Origin: CAVQLX01 sp963713495
GTDB lineage: Bacteria > Desulfobacterota > Binatia > DP-6
NCBI GenBank assembly: GCA_963713495.1
Contig: CAVQLX010000007.1
Coordinates: 434,001-498,000 of the forward strand
Direction: 5' to 3'
Length of the DNA stretch: 64,000 nucleotides
Position 1 is the stretch's first letter; every line of letters starts with the position of its first letter. Both the position numbers and the translations under genes were made by a program. This document shows, one piece after another, positions 10,940-20,456 of the stretch. The notes under the pieces were generated by a model. The model saw only the letters and a program-made list of their open reading frames with translations, was not told the origin of the DNA and did no database searches.

Positions 10940-11737
10940 TCACGCCGGCAGCTTGAACGCGGCCCGCGCGTTGTCGTGCAGGAAGCGCTGGCGCACCTCG
11001 GGCGACAGCTCGAGGGAATCGACCTCCTTCAGCACCCGGTCCCACTGCAGCAGCGGGTAGTCGGTGGCGAAGCAGACCTTGTCCTTGCCGAACGTCTTCA
11101 TGAAGTGCACGAACGCCGGCGGGTAGTGCTTCGGCACGTGCGCCGACGTGTCGATCCAGACGTTGCGGTGCTTCCAGGCGACCGCGATCATCTCCTCGGT
11201 CCACGGCCACCCGATGTGGCCGCACACGATGCGCAGCTCGGGAAAGTCGAGCGCCACCTCGTCGATGTAGATCGGCCGGCCGGTCTCGGAGGGAAACAGC
11301 GGGCCCGTGTGACCGACCTGCGTCTGGAAGGCGACGTCCAGCTCGGCGGCCTTGGCGTAGAGCGGGTAGTACGCCCGGTCCGTCGGCGGCTTCCGCCACA
11401 TGAAGGGCTCGATGCGCAGGCAGACGAAGCCGCGGTCGCGCACGTAGTGGTCCAGCTCGCGCACCGCCTTCATGATGTGCGTGGGGTTGGCATGGTACTG
11501 GCCGTAGATCCGGCCCGGGAATCGGTTCTGGGCCTGCGCGACCAGCTCGTTGTCCCCTGCCATGAGCGCGACCTGCACGCCGTGGCCGTCCATGACGTCG
11601 ATCATCTTCGCCACGTCGGTGCCGTGGTGGAAGACGTCGAGCATCCCGTAGTTGCGGAACACGTTCTCGCCCTGGGGATTCACGCCGGGGGGCGTCGGGC
11701 CGATGTACTGCGTCCAGACGTCGATGATGCCGCTCAT
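10940..11737 (-). CDS. Amidohydrolase-2 (ACMSD-like) family protein with altered metal motif
   Basis: TIM-barrel protein of 265 residues. The second half is typical of the amidohydrolase-2/decarboxylase family: a late strand CGHIGWPW, WKHRNVWIDTSAH, and FATDYPLLQWD near the C-terminus with the conserved Asp. The N-terminal metal-binding HxH, normally in strand 1 (D-x-H-x-H), is replaced: it reads IIDVWTQYIGP. Members with Trp-Ala-Gln-His there are known, but here the second His is also gone, to Tyr. Function as hydrolase or decarboxylase is thus uncertain. The frame is intact; the ribosome site before ATG 11737 is weak, and the gene is monocistronic. Confidence 0.8.
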   Translation of the reverse strand: MSGIIDVWTQYIGPTPPGVNPQGENVFRNYGMLDVFHHGTDVAKMIDVMDGHGVQVALMAGDNELVAQAQNRFPGRIYGQYHANPTHIMKAVRELDHYVRDRGFVCLRIEPFMWRKPPTDRAYYPLYAKAAELDVAFQTQVGHTGPLFPSETGRPIYIDEVALDFPELRIVCGHIGWPWTEEMIAVAWKHRNVWIDTSAHVPKHYPPAFVHFMKTFGKDKVCFATDYPLLQWDRVLKEVDSLELSPEVRQRFLHDNARAAFKLPA

Positions 11738-11833
11738 GATTGAGCACGTTCTCGCGGAAGGCGTGGGCAGGCGTCAAGCAGCGGCGCGGCGGGGCTGCAG
11801 CGGGCCGCGTTTCGTGCCACAGGGTCGTCGAGG

Positions 11834-12481
11834 ATGTCCGCGTCACTCTCCGTCACCGGAGGTCTCCGCGTCGGCTGGCTGCATGCGAGCTGGCCGCTCG
11901 CCAGGCTGACCGCGACGGAGCGCTCCCTTTCGGTCTCCGCGCTCATCCTCGGCGGATACGAGTTCACGCCCGATCAGGTGGTCGCGCTCGAGCCACACGG
12001 CGTCATCCCGGTGGTGGGTCGGGGCATCCGGCTCGTGCACTCGCGCGCCGACTATCCGCGGCACATCGTCTTCTGGTGGGGCGAGATCCCGAGCGTCTCG
12101 TCGCCCGCATCCAGCGCGAGGCCGGGTTACTGCCGCGGTCGACGATCGCGGCGGCGCCCGCGCGGCGGGACGGGGCGCCGGTGCGCCTGCGCGCCATCGT
12201 GGCTGCCGTCGCGACGTGGCTCGGGCTCGGGATGCTCGGCGGATTCGCACGCCACGAGGGCGCCGCGCCGCCGGGTCCATTCCCGTTCGTTCTGCTCGCC
12301 TCGGTCTTCCTGGGTGCGGCGGCGATCCGTCGCTCCGCCGCGGTTCGGACCTGGGTCTTGAAGCCCGATCGCTCGATCGGCGAGAATCCAGGCCGTGCTG
12401 ACCCTCCTGCAGCTCCTGAGCGGCTTCCTGCTGCTCGTCCTGGGAGCGGCGCTCGTCATCGCCCGCGTGACGAGCGACTAG
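11834..12481 (+). CDS. Small membrane protein with PH-like N-terminal region (two frameshifts)
   Basis: Unrecognised protein of about 215 codons. The first 80 residues form alternating strands ending YPRHIVFWWGEIP, resembling bacterial PH-like domains of small membrane proteins. After a frame change near 12090 comes a basic linker and hydrophobic segments (VAAVATWLGLGMLGGF; FPFVLLASVFLGAAAI). After a second change near 12390 a last helix ends LVLGAALVIARVTSD. Continuity of hydrophobic pattern supports a single gene. Start ATG 11834 lacks a clear ribosome site. No partner genes are evident. Confidence 0.5.
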
Positions 12482-12649
12482 GAGCCCCACCGCTCGACCA
12501 CGCCGCTCGACCGTCCAGGCGCCGTCTCGCCCGTAGGACCGGTGGCGTCTTGCGTTCAATCCGAGCGCGTGGGTAGACGTCGACGAGCGGGGGCCTCAGC
12601 CCCGCGCCCTCGACATGCCCCGGACTCCCGCACCACTAGCGGCCGTGGA

Positions 12650-13833
12650 TCACTGGCCGCGCGGAAGTCCCAGGACACGCTGGGCGATGATGTTGCGTTG
12701 CACCTCGGAGGTGCCGGCGTAGATGCTCGCCGCGCGCGACCAGAGGTACTCGTACTGCCAGCGGCCGCCATCGATGGCGTTCGGGTCGCCGCGCTCGACG
12801 AGCGCGTACGGCCCCTCGAGATCGATGGCGGCCGCCTTCATCCGCATGTCGGTCTCGCTCCAGAGCAGCTTCAGGTAGGAGCCTTCCGGGCCGGGCTGCC
12901 CGGTCGCGCATCAGATCGCTCACCTGCTTGTACGCCACCAGGCGCACGATCTCCGTCTCGATGTACGACTGGGCGAGGCGCTGCCGCCAGCGCGGGTCGC
13001 GGGTCACCCCGTCCCGGCTCCTCGCCAGCGCGAGCACCTCGGCGAGCTCGCCGGCGATGCGCGCGTGCGGCGCCGATCCGCCGCGCTCGTGCGCCAGCGT
13101 CGTGATGGCGATCGTCCAGCCGTCGTTCAGCCGGCCGACCATGTTCTCGCGCGGCACGCGCACGTCGTCGAAGAACACCTCGTTGAACCAGGCGACGCCG
13201 GTCATCTCGACGAGCGGCCGGATGGTGATGCCGGGACTCTTCATGTCGACCAGCAGGAAGCTGAGGCCCCGGTGCTTGGGGGCCTGGAAATCGGTCCGCA
13301 CGACCAGGATGCACCAGTCGGCGAAACGGGCGTAGCTGGTCCAGATCTTCTGGCCCGTGACGCGGAAGACGTCGCCGTCGAGGTCGGCGCGGGTCCGGCA
13401 ATGCGCCAGGTCGGAGCCGGCGTTGGGCTCGGAGAATCCCTGGCACCAGATGTCGTCGCCGGTGAGGATGCGCGGCAGGAAGCGGCGCTTCTGCTCCTCG
13501 GTGCCGTGATGGATCAGCGTCGGGCCGACCAGACCGGGGCCGACGCCGATGTCGATCATCGGCGGCGCGCCGACACGCGTGTACTCCTCCGCGAAGAGGA
13601 ACTGCTCGAGCGGCGTCGCACCGCGGCCGCCATACTCGCGCGGCCAGTGGAGGCCCGCCCAGCCGCCCTCGCTCAGCTTCCGCTGCCAGGATCGTCCGAA
13701 TGCCACCTTCTCCTCGGGCTCCGAGGGCTTGCGGTAGCCGGGCGTGCCCCAGCCTGTCCGGAAGGTTCGCCATCAACCAGTCGTGCACCTCGCGCCGGAA
13801 GCGCTCCTCGGCGGCAGTCGGTCGGAAATCCAT
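12650..13833 (-). CDS. Acyl-CoA dehydrogenase (two frameshifts)
   Basis: FAD-dependent acyl-CoA dehydrogenase of about 395 codons, oxidising an acyl-CoA to the 2-enoyl-CoA. The N-terminal helical part (MDFRPTAAEERFRREVHDWL) and the REYGGRGAT segment are followed by the FAD/substrate region WCQGFSEPNAGSDL and ITGQKIWTSYA-like strand (VTGQKIWTSYARFADW). The C-terminus is YAGTSEVQRNIIAQRVLGLPRG. Frame changes fall near 13745 and 12880. It is a paralogue of the intact gene at 48281-49474. The start ATG 13833 gives the family N-terminus. A methyltransferase diverges 92 bp away. Confidence 0.86.
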
Positions 13834-13925
13834 CGCCGCCGGTTGTCGCGGAAGCCAGGGCCGGGCGTCAAGCTGCGCCGGGTCGCGAGTGCGGTGCGTA
13901 CCGGTTTCGGACATGATCGCGCGGC

Positions 13926-14627
13926 ATGTCGATGCGCCGAGCCTGGGACGAGCTCGCGGCGAGCTGGATCCGCTGGGCCCGCGCACCCGACCACGACACC
14001 TACTGGCGGTTCCACCGCGCGCGGTTCCTCGAGCTGCTTCCCCCTCCCGGCCGGCTGACGCTCGACCTCGGCGCCGGCGAGGGTCGCGTGGCGCGCGACC
14101 TGCGCGCGCGCGGCCATCGCGTCGTGGAGATCGACGGGTCGCCGGCGATGGCCTCGGCGAGCGCGGTGGTAGGCGGTCACGCCGCGGTCGGCGACCTCGC
14201 GTCGCTCCCGATCGCCACGGGCGCGGCGGATCTCGCGGTCGCCTTCATGTCGCTACAGGACGTCGACGACATGCCGGCCGCGCTCGTGGAGGCCGGTCGC
14301 GTGCTAGTCCCGGACGCGTTCCTGGTGGTCGCGATCGTGCACCCGATCAACTCGGCGGGCAGCTTCGAGCCCGACGCCGGCGCCGGGGAGCCGTTCGTGA
14401 TCCGGGACTCGTACTTCGCGGCGCGCCGGTGCATGGAGGACGTCGAGCGCGACGGCCTGTCGATGCGCTTCGTCTGCGAGCACCGCCCGCTGGAGGACTA
14501 CGCGCGGGCGCTGGAGGAGGCGGGGTTCGCCATCGAGGCGCTGCGCGAGGTCACGGAGCCCGATGCCCGGGACCGCTGGTCGCGGGTCCCGCTGTTTCTC
14601 GACCTGCGCGCCCGGCGGCGGAGGTAG
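13926..14627 (+). CDS. Class I SAM-dependent methyltransferase
   Basis: Protein of 233 residues with the SAM-binding motif I LTLDLGAGEGRVARDL (about 40-55), an acidic motif II end (VVEIDGSPAM), and motif for the third strand VAFMSLQDVDDMP. It belongs to the broad UbiE/Methyltransf_11 type; the substrate is not predictable. ATG 13926 was chosen because it gives a compact helical lead-in to the Rossmann fold. A membrane-protein gene begins eight bases after its stop, so the two may be co-transcribed. Confidence 0.85.
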   Translation: MSMRRAWDELAASWIRWARAPDHDTYWRFHRARFLELLPPPGRLTLDLGAGEGRVARDLRARGHRVVEIDGSPAMASASAVVGGHAAVGDLASLPIATGAADLAVAFMSLQDVDDMPAALVEAGRVLVPDAFLVVAIVHPINSAGSFEPDAGAGEPFVIRDSYFAARRCMEDVERDGLSMRFVCEHRPLEDYARALEEAGFAIEALREVTEPDARDRWSRVPLFLDLRARRRR

Positions 14628-14635
14628 CCGGCGCT

Positions 14636-15795
14636 ATGCCGGTCGGCTTCGCGGACCCACCCGCTGCCTGGCTGTGGGTATTCACGATCGGCTGCTACGT
14701 CTCCATCGCCGCGTGCCTGTACTTCACCCTGCGCCTGTGGCGCGGCGGCGCGCGCAAGGCGGCGTTCGCGGAGGCCGGGCTGCTCCTGCTGCTCGTCGGC
14801 TTCTTCTTCGCGCTCGAGTCGGTCGGCCAGGTGCGCATCCCGTTCTACAACTACCCCCTGGCCTTCCGGGACTCGCGTGCCCCGCTGCCCTTCGCGGCGG
14901 TCCCGTGGCTCCAGCCGAGGTTCGAGGGCCACGACGGGTTGCTCCAGTGCAGCAAGATCATCGCGGCTCTGCCGCTCAACCTCCCGCTGTCCATCCCCCT
15001 GATGGAAGCGTCGCTGGCGTTCGCGGCGCTGTGGACGGCTCGACTGCTCGGCGTCCTCGCGGCTCGGTCTCCCGATGCTCACGGGCCTCGCCGCCCTCCT
15101 GGTGGACTCCGCGCTCGACCCGGTCGTGGCCACGTCCTTCACGCCATCGTCCGTCCAGCTCGGGCACGGCATGGGACTCTGGCGCTGGGTCGTCGTCGAC
15201 GAGCTCGGACCCGACGCCTTCGGGATCCCGCTCATCAACTACGGGGTGTGGTTCGCGGGTACCGTCATCCTCGTGTGCCTGATCGAGCTGCTCCGGAAGG
15301 TCGGCGGCTGGGACCAGACCATCCACGCCCGGTGCCTCGACCTCCCGAGCGCTCGCACCACGCCGCGGGGCGGCTGTCGTCCTCTGGGGCGTGCTCTTCG
15401 TCGCGAGCCTGCTCGTGATCGCACTGTCGCCCGTTCTCTCGCATCTCACGATATGCGAGCAGCGGGCCATCTTCTACGGTACCGTCGTGAGCGCCCTGAT
15501 CTACTTCGTGCGGACGGCGCGCGGCGCCCCGCGGCGTGCGGAGATTCACTGGGAGCTGCTCGTCCCCCTGCTGTTCTTCCTCCTCTTCCCGGTCTCGTAC
15601 CTGATCGTGAGCGGGCTCTTCTGGACCCGGCCGCTGCTCCTGGTGAGCACGACACTCTACGTCGCGCTCGGCCTGCTCTACTGCTTCGGCCCGTACGTCC
15701 CGCGATCCACCCTGGGCACCCGGAGCGCTTGCGTCGGCCAGCCCCTCCGCACATCCTCCGCTTCGATGGCACACAGAGGGAGGACCGACCAATGA
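14636..15795 (+). CDS. Multi-pass membrane protein, carotenoid-biosynthesis (CruF/DUF422)-like segment, two frameshifts
   Basis: About 385 codons with eight or more hydrophobic helices. The middle part, LTGLAALLVDSALDPV followed by GLWRWV and FGIPLINYGVWF, matches the pattern of CruF/DUF422 proteins, which hydrate carotenoid ends in known cases. The frame changes near 15065 and near 15380, both by plus one, with hydrophobic helices continuing on each side. No carotenoid genes are near, so the substrate is open and the family match is moderate. The stop overlaps the start of the GST gene. Confidence 0.5.
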
Positions 15796-16400
15796 TGACG
15801 CTGTACCACTCGCCGCAGAGCCGCTCGATTCGACCGCGGTGGCTCATCGAAGAGCTCGGCATACCGTACGAGGTGAAGCCCGTGAACCTCGCGGCCGGCG
15901 ACCAGAAGAAGCCGGAATACGTGAAGCTGAATCCGAACGGCGCCGTTCCCACCCTGGTCGACGGCGACCTGGTGCTCTGGGAGTCGGCCGCGATCTGCCA
16001 GTATCTCGCCGACAAGCATCCCGAGAAGCACCTCGCCCCGGCCGTGGGGACACCGGAGCGCGGGAAGTACTACCAGTGGATCCAGTACGCGATGAGCGGG
16101 CTCGAGCCGCCGGCGGTCACGCTGTTCATGCACACGACACAGCTCCCGGAGGCCGAGCGCGTCCCGGCGCTCGTCGACACGGCGAAGGCACAGCTCGGCC
16201 ATTCCCTGAAGGTCGTCGACGATGCGCTCGCGGGACGGGAGTGGATCCTGGGCTCGCAGTTCAGCGCCGCCGACGTCATGGTCGGGTCCACGCTCGTCTG
16301 GTGTCAGATGATGGGGTTGATCGGCGATCAGTACGCGAACCTGGGGGGGTATCTCGCCCGGTGTAGCGCACGGCCGGCGTTGCAGCGCGCGAGCGCGTGA
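15792..16400 (+). CDS. Glutathione S-transferase family protein
   Basis: Cytosolic GST of 202 residues. The N-terminal thioredoxin fold begins MTLYHSPQSRSIRPRWLIEE; SPQSRS carries the likely catalytic Ser. NPNGAVPTLVDGD holds the cis-Pro, and ESAAICQYLAD the gamma-glutamyl-binding Glu-Ser. The C-terminal helical domain includes the N-capping motif (FSAADVMVGSTL). ATG 15792 overlaps the upstream stop (ATGA), suggesting coupling; a second ATG at 15795 is equally plausible. The gene is followed directly by a strong hairpin. Confidence 0.92.
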   Translation: MMTLYHSPQSRSIRPRWLIEELGIPYEVKPVNLAAGDQKKPEYVKLNPNGAVPTLVDGDLVLWESAAICQYLADKHPEKHLAPAVGTPERGKYYQWIQYAMSGLEPPAVTLFMHTTQLPEAERVPALVDTAKAQLGHSLKVVDDALAGREWILGSQFSAADVMVGSTLVWCQMMGLIGDQYANLGGYLARCSARPALQRASA

Positions 16401-16402
16401 CG

Positions 16403-16429
16403 TCGTCCGGCGGCTGACCCGCCGGACGA
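16403..16429. terminator. Bidirectional hairpin between GST and RND genes
   Basis: Eleven-base-pair perfect stem TCGTCCGGCGG / CCGCCGGACGA with a five-base loop (16414-16418), starting three bases after the GST stop. It sits between converging transcription units. It lacks a T-tract on either strand, as is common in very GC-rich genomes. Confidence 0.6.
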
Positions 16430-16435
16430 GACCGC

Positions 16436-16519
16436 CTACTTCCCGAACCGGTTCAGCGTCTGGTAGTCGAAGAAGCTCGGATCGAGCGGGATACGGCGGT
16501 CGTTCGGCGGGTCAGCGCC
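16436..16519 (-). other. In-frame 27-codon extension beyond the RND stop codon
   Basis: Read on past the exporter TGA (16522-16520), the same frame stays open for 27 codons to a TAG at 16438-16436. The sequence is protein-like, with RRIPLDPSFFDYQTLNRFGK at its end. There is no start codon or ribosome site of its own. Either the TGA is a recent nonsense change in a longer C-terminus, or this is the end of a deleted downstream gene. I cannot decide without homologues. Confidence 0.4.
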
Positions 16520-19288
16520 TCACCGCCCCGCGGCGCCCACCCGGGCCTCCATCGCATCCGCCGCCGCGGCCTCCTCGTCGCGAATGCGGCGCCGCTCCTC
16601 GGCGTAGCGTACCGCGAAGCGCGGGCGGAAGAGCGACACCATCGGCGGGATGAACATGAGCGCTCCCATCAGGTGGAAGCCGAGGAGCAACACGAGGAGC
16701 AGCGCCATGTCGGCCTGGAACTTCATCGGGAAGAAGACCCAGAAGATGATGCTGGCGGTCAGCGAGACGCCGGTGAAGAGCACCGTCTTCCCGGTGGTCT
16801 CGAACATGCGCTTGATCGCCCGGTCGAACCCTTCCTCGTCGCCGCCCTTCAGCTCCTCCACGATGCGCGACAGCACGTAGTAGCCGTAGTCGATGCCGAT
16901 GCCGATGCCGACCGCGGCGACGGGCAGCGAGTTGATGTTGAAGTCGATGCCGAGCAGGTACATCACCGCCTCGGACAGCGGCTGCGCCACGAGCGACGGC
17001 AGCATCACGATGAGCGCGCCCACCACGGAGACGTACGTCGCGTAGCTCAGGAGGAAGACGACCACCAGGATGAGGATGAGGTTCACCCGGTAGGACCACT
17101 CCACCTCCTCGTTGACCGCGGCGAGGATGCCGATGAGACCGCCCGCCAGGCGGTAGGTCACGTTCGGCGCCTCGGCCTGGTGCGCGGCGATGTACTGCTT
17201 CGCGCGCTCGATCGACGACCGGATGGTCTCGTGCGTGTAGTCCTTGTAGAAGATCGCGACCGTGGCGGTCTTGTAGTCGGCGTCGAAGAAGCGGTCCATC
17301 TCGCCGCGACGCGTGTTCGAGGTGAGCAGGAAGAAGAGCTGCGCGATGTGGTCGTTGCGGGTCGGCAGCAGCTCCCACTTCGGATCGCCTTCGTGGAACG
17401 TGCGGAAGATCTTCTTCAGCAGCGACGCCGCCGTGACCGTCCCGCCCACCTCGGGTTGCTGCGCCATGTAGTGCGCGAAGCGATCGAGGTTGTTGAGCGT
17501 GTCGGCGTCCTTGATGGCCCCCTCGCGCTGCACGCAGGTCTCCGGCGCGGCGCAGGCGTTGGCCGCACCCAGCTCGCAGCGATGGCATTGCTCGCCGTCG
17601 CACGGCTGGCCGGACACGGTGCAGAACGCCGCGCCCTCCGCGATGATCACCAGCTGGCTCGCGCCGGTGAACTTCTGGTTCACCTTCGTGAAGGCCACGT
17701 TGTACGGGTGACTCGGGTACAGCAGCGCCGCGCCCGGCGTGGTGTCTCCGACCTTCAGCTTCGACTGGTAGAAGACGCCGACGCTCAGCAGCGCGAGCAG
17801 CGCGACGCCCATGACGGGTCGCCGCCAGCTCTCCGAGAGCCAGATGAGGACGCGCTCGATCACCAGGTACACCTGCCCGAAGAAGGCCCCGAACACGTCG
17901 GTGAAGCGGCTGATCGCCATGCCGAACGTGCCGTACACCGGGAGCACCGCACCGGTGAGCACCTCGACCAGTCCGCCCGCGAACGCGATGGCGAGCGCGG
18001 CCGTCACCGGCCAGCCGGGCAGCCAGCCGGAGAGCAGCGACGTGCCCGGCAGCCAGCCGTAGAGCCAGAAGAGCCAGAGCAGGCCGGCGACCATCAGCCA
18101 CGACATGAACCGCTCGAGGGTGTCGCGGTGCGGACTGTGCTCCTCGGGCGGCGGCGTGTAGGCGAGGATGATCGGGTGCAGCGTCACGACGCTGACGAAG
18201 ATCGACGCGATCCAGAAGAAGCACAGCCAGGCGAGCTTCTGGATCATCGGGATGCGGGCGACGAGCAGCGTGAGGACCGCCAGACCGTCGGCCATCAACG
18301 ACACCATCGCCGGTGCGTAGATCTCCGTGTACGACTTGACGATCGCGGCGTCCTTGTCCTTCAGCCGATGATACTCCTCGTGGTAGCGCTCCATCGACTG
18401 CACGGAATGCGAGTGCGCGCGTGCGGTGATGAGGAGCGGGATGACGAGGACCAGGGGATCGAGGTTCATCCCGAAGAGTGCGCCGAAGCCGAGCCCCCAG
18501 ATGGCGGACAGCGTGCCGCTGAACGCCGGGATCACCACGCCCTGCCAGCTGCGGAACTCGACCCACAGGATCAGCAGGATCATCAGGATCGACGCCGCGA
18601 GCACGTTCACCATCTGCGGCATGATCTGCTGGAAGTAGCCGAAGAGCATCGGCATGCCGGTGATGTAGATGGTGGTGTTGGCGTCGGACTCGCGCTGCTG
18701 GATCTCCTTCAGCTTCTCGTACATCGTGCTGACGTCGAAGTACTCCTCCCAGAAGCCGGCGATGATCTGCGTCGCCTTGTCGTCTTCCGAGACGAAGACG
18801 CCGTGCACGCCCTCGGTGGTGTAGATCTTCTGTCGCAGGACCGCGAGGTCCTCCGCGGTCTCGGGTACCCGCGGGTACATGAGCGGGACGATCTTGATCC
18901 CGGAACCGGCGGTCATCGCGGTCTTGAGCTTCGGGTGCGCGATCGACAGCACCTGCTCCGGATTGACGCCGGGGATGTCGTGCAGCAGCTCGACCGTGAT
19001 GCGGTCGACCTTCTGCACCGTGGCCGGGTCGTCGAAGATGGTGCCGTCCTTGACCTCGACGACGATCTGCACGGTGAACGCCGTGCCGAACATGTTGCGG
19101 TAGGCGTTGTAGAGCTGGATGTACGGATGATTCGGCGGGTAGAGGCTCTGGAAGTCGGGCTGCACCACCAGCCGCGTGTGCGTGGTCCACGCGAGGAAGC
19201 CCGTCATCAGCGCGATGACCACCGCCACCGACACCTTGTGACGGAGGAGAAAGAAGAGGTACGTCTCGATGGTCTTGCGGGAGAGCAT
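16520..19288 (-). CDS. RND/MMPL-family exporter
   Basis: Inner-membrane transporter of 922 residues with two repeats, each one TM helix, a large periplasmic loop and a five-helix bundle, the layout of MMPL/HpnN-like exporters for lipids or hydrophobic molecules. The first helix is near residues 15-35, and the conserved GIGIDYGYYVL Asp motif lies in the second bundle. An unusual insert in the second loop carries six Cys (556, 563, 568, 571, 579, 585), including CxxC, suggesting disulfides or a metal site. It starts ten bases after the YCF48-like gene, a pairing seen in other proteobacteria-like genomes. Driving force is presumably proton flux. The frame is intact. Confidence 0.9.
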   Translation of the reverse strand: MLSRKTIETYLFFLLRHKVSVAVVIALMTGFLAWTTHTRLVVQPDFQSLYPPNHPYIQLYNAYRNMFGTAFTVQIVVEVKDGTIFDDPATVQKVDRITVELLHDIPGVNPEQVLSIAHPKLKTAMTAGSGIKIVPLMYPRVPETAEDLAVLRQKIYTTEGVHGVFVSEDDKATQIIAGFWEEYFDVSTMYEKLKEIQQRESDANTTIYITGMPMLFGYFQQIMPQMVNVLAASILMILLILWVEFRSWQGVVIPAFSGTLSAIWGLGFGALFGMNLDPLVLVIPLLITARAHSHSVQSMERYHEEYHRLKDKDAAIVKSYTEIYAPAMVSLMADGLAVLTLLVARIPMIQKLAWLCFFWIASIFVSVVTLHPIILAYTPPPEEHSPHRDTLERFMSWLMVAGLLWLFWLYGWLPGTSLLSGWLPGWPVTAALAIAFAGGLVEVLTGAVLPVYGTFGMAISRFTDVFGAFFGQVYLVIERVLIWLSESWRRPVMGVALLALLSVGVFYQSKLKVGDTTPGAALLYPSHPYNVAFTKVNQKFTGASQLVIIAEGAAFCTVSGQPCDGEQCHRCELGAANACAAPETCVQREGAIKDADTLNNLDRFAHYMAQQPEVGGTVTAASLLKKIFRTFHEGDPKWELLPTRNDHIAQLFFLLTSNTRRGEMDRFFDADYKTATVAIFYKDYTHETIRSSIERAKQYIAAHQAEAPNVTYRLAGGLIGILAAVNEEVEWSYRVNLILILVVVFLLSYATYVSVVGALIVMLPSLVAQPLSEAVMYLLGIDFNINSLPVAAVGIGIGIDYGYYVLSRIVEELKGGDEEGFDRAIKRMFETTGKTVLFTGVSLTASIIFWVFFPMKFQADMALLLVLLLGFHLMGALMFIPPMVSLFRPRFAVRYAEERRRIRDEEAAAADAMEARVGAAGR

Positions 19289-19297
19289 GACGGTCGT

Positions 19298-20363
19298 CTA
19301 CGAGCTGGGGTCCGCGCTCCGGCGGCCGTCGGGCAGGACCACCTCCGCGCCGTCGACGCGGGCGCCGAATCCCGCCGCTCCGACGGCGAAGCCACCGGCG
19401 CCGGGCGCGAGGCTCACGTCGCGGATCCACACCAGGCGATTCTCGTCGGGGAGCTCGCGCCGCGTCCAGGTCCGGCCGCCGTCGCTCGACGTGAGCACCA
19501 TGCCGACGTCACCGACGATCACCCCGCGATCGCCCTCGACGCGGACGGCGTACATTCCGGGATTCTTGAGCGCGTCGAGGAAGCTGATGTCCTCCACGCC
19601 GCTGGCTTCGGGATGCCCGTGCTGCACCTCCCAGGTGCGTCCAGCGTCCTCGGTGCGCAGCACGAGCCCGTCGATGCCGACCACCCAGCCGCGCTCGGGG
19701 GTGGTGAAGTAGACCCCGAACAGCGTCTTCTCGGTGGGAGCGGTCCGTCGCATCCAGGTGGCGCCGCCGTCGGTGGTGACGAGGAGCGTCCCGAACTCGC
19801 CGCAGATGAACCCGTGCTGCGGATCGGGGAAGGAGACGTCGTAGAGGATGATGTCGTCGGTGATGGTGGTGCGTCCTGCGACCCGCCACTTCCTCGACCT
19901 TCACCGGGGTCACCCCGAGGGAACGGTCGTCCCACGTCGCTCCGCCGTCCCTGGTCGAGATGATCGCGCCCCAGTCACCGACCGCCCACGCCGTGCGTGC
20001 ATCGATGGCCTTCACCTTGAAGAGGTGCTTCTCGATCGACAGCGGGGTGGACTGCGTCTTCCACGTCTTGCCGGCGTCCTCGCTGTGGATCACGAGCGCG
20101 GACTTGCCGACCGCCCACCCGTGCTGCGCGTCGGCGAAGTCGACGCCGAAGAGGGGCTCCTGCGTGCCGCTGTCGACCGCCTGCCACGTCTTGCCGGCGT
20201 CCGTCGTGTGCTGGACGGCGCCGAAGTTTCCCACCGCCCATGCTTCGCTGGGCCCGAGCGCGCGGACGCCGTAGAGATTGTCACGTAGCGTGGCCGCGTG
20301 GCCACTCGCGCCGCATGACAACGCGAGTGCCAACGCAATCGTCGCGGCCGACGCGTGGCGCAT
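19298..20363 (-). CDS. Secreted YCF48-like beta-propeller protein (one frameshift)
   Basis: About 355 codons with a signal peptide (SAATIALALALSCGASGHA). Seven repeats share a GWAVGxxG turn (AWAVGNFG, GWAVGKSA, AWAVGDWG, GFICGEFG, GWVVGIDG, GVIVGDVG, GFAVGAAG), the number expected for a seven-bladed propeller of the YCF48/BNR type. A frame change lies near 19875. ATG 20363 begins the signal peptide. It sits directly upstream of the RND exporter; such propellers are thought to assist assembly of, or act as periplasmic partners for, the transporter, which is inference here. Confidence 0.82.
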
Positions 20364-20456
20364 CGTTCGGTCGTTACACAGCGGCCATCGCGCCGTCAAT
20401 AGAACGGCGCGTCAGCTCTCCCCATGCGAAGCGGCGCATTCGCTTGACCGCCCGGT

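Noticed and set aside
16673..19963. A continuous open frame of about 1,100 codons on the plus strand opposite the RND exporter
   Set aside because: It mirrors the exporter's codons in a GC-rich genome; its product is Arg/His/Asp/Glu-rich with no domain, and the minus strand carries clear RND and YCF48 motifs.
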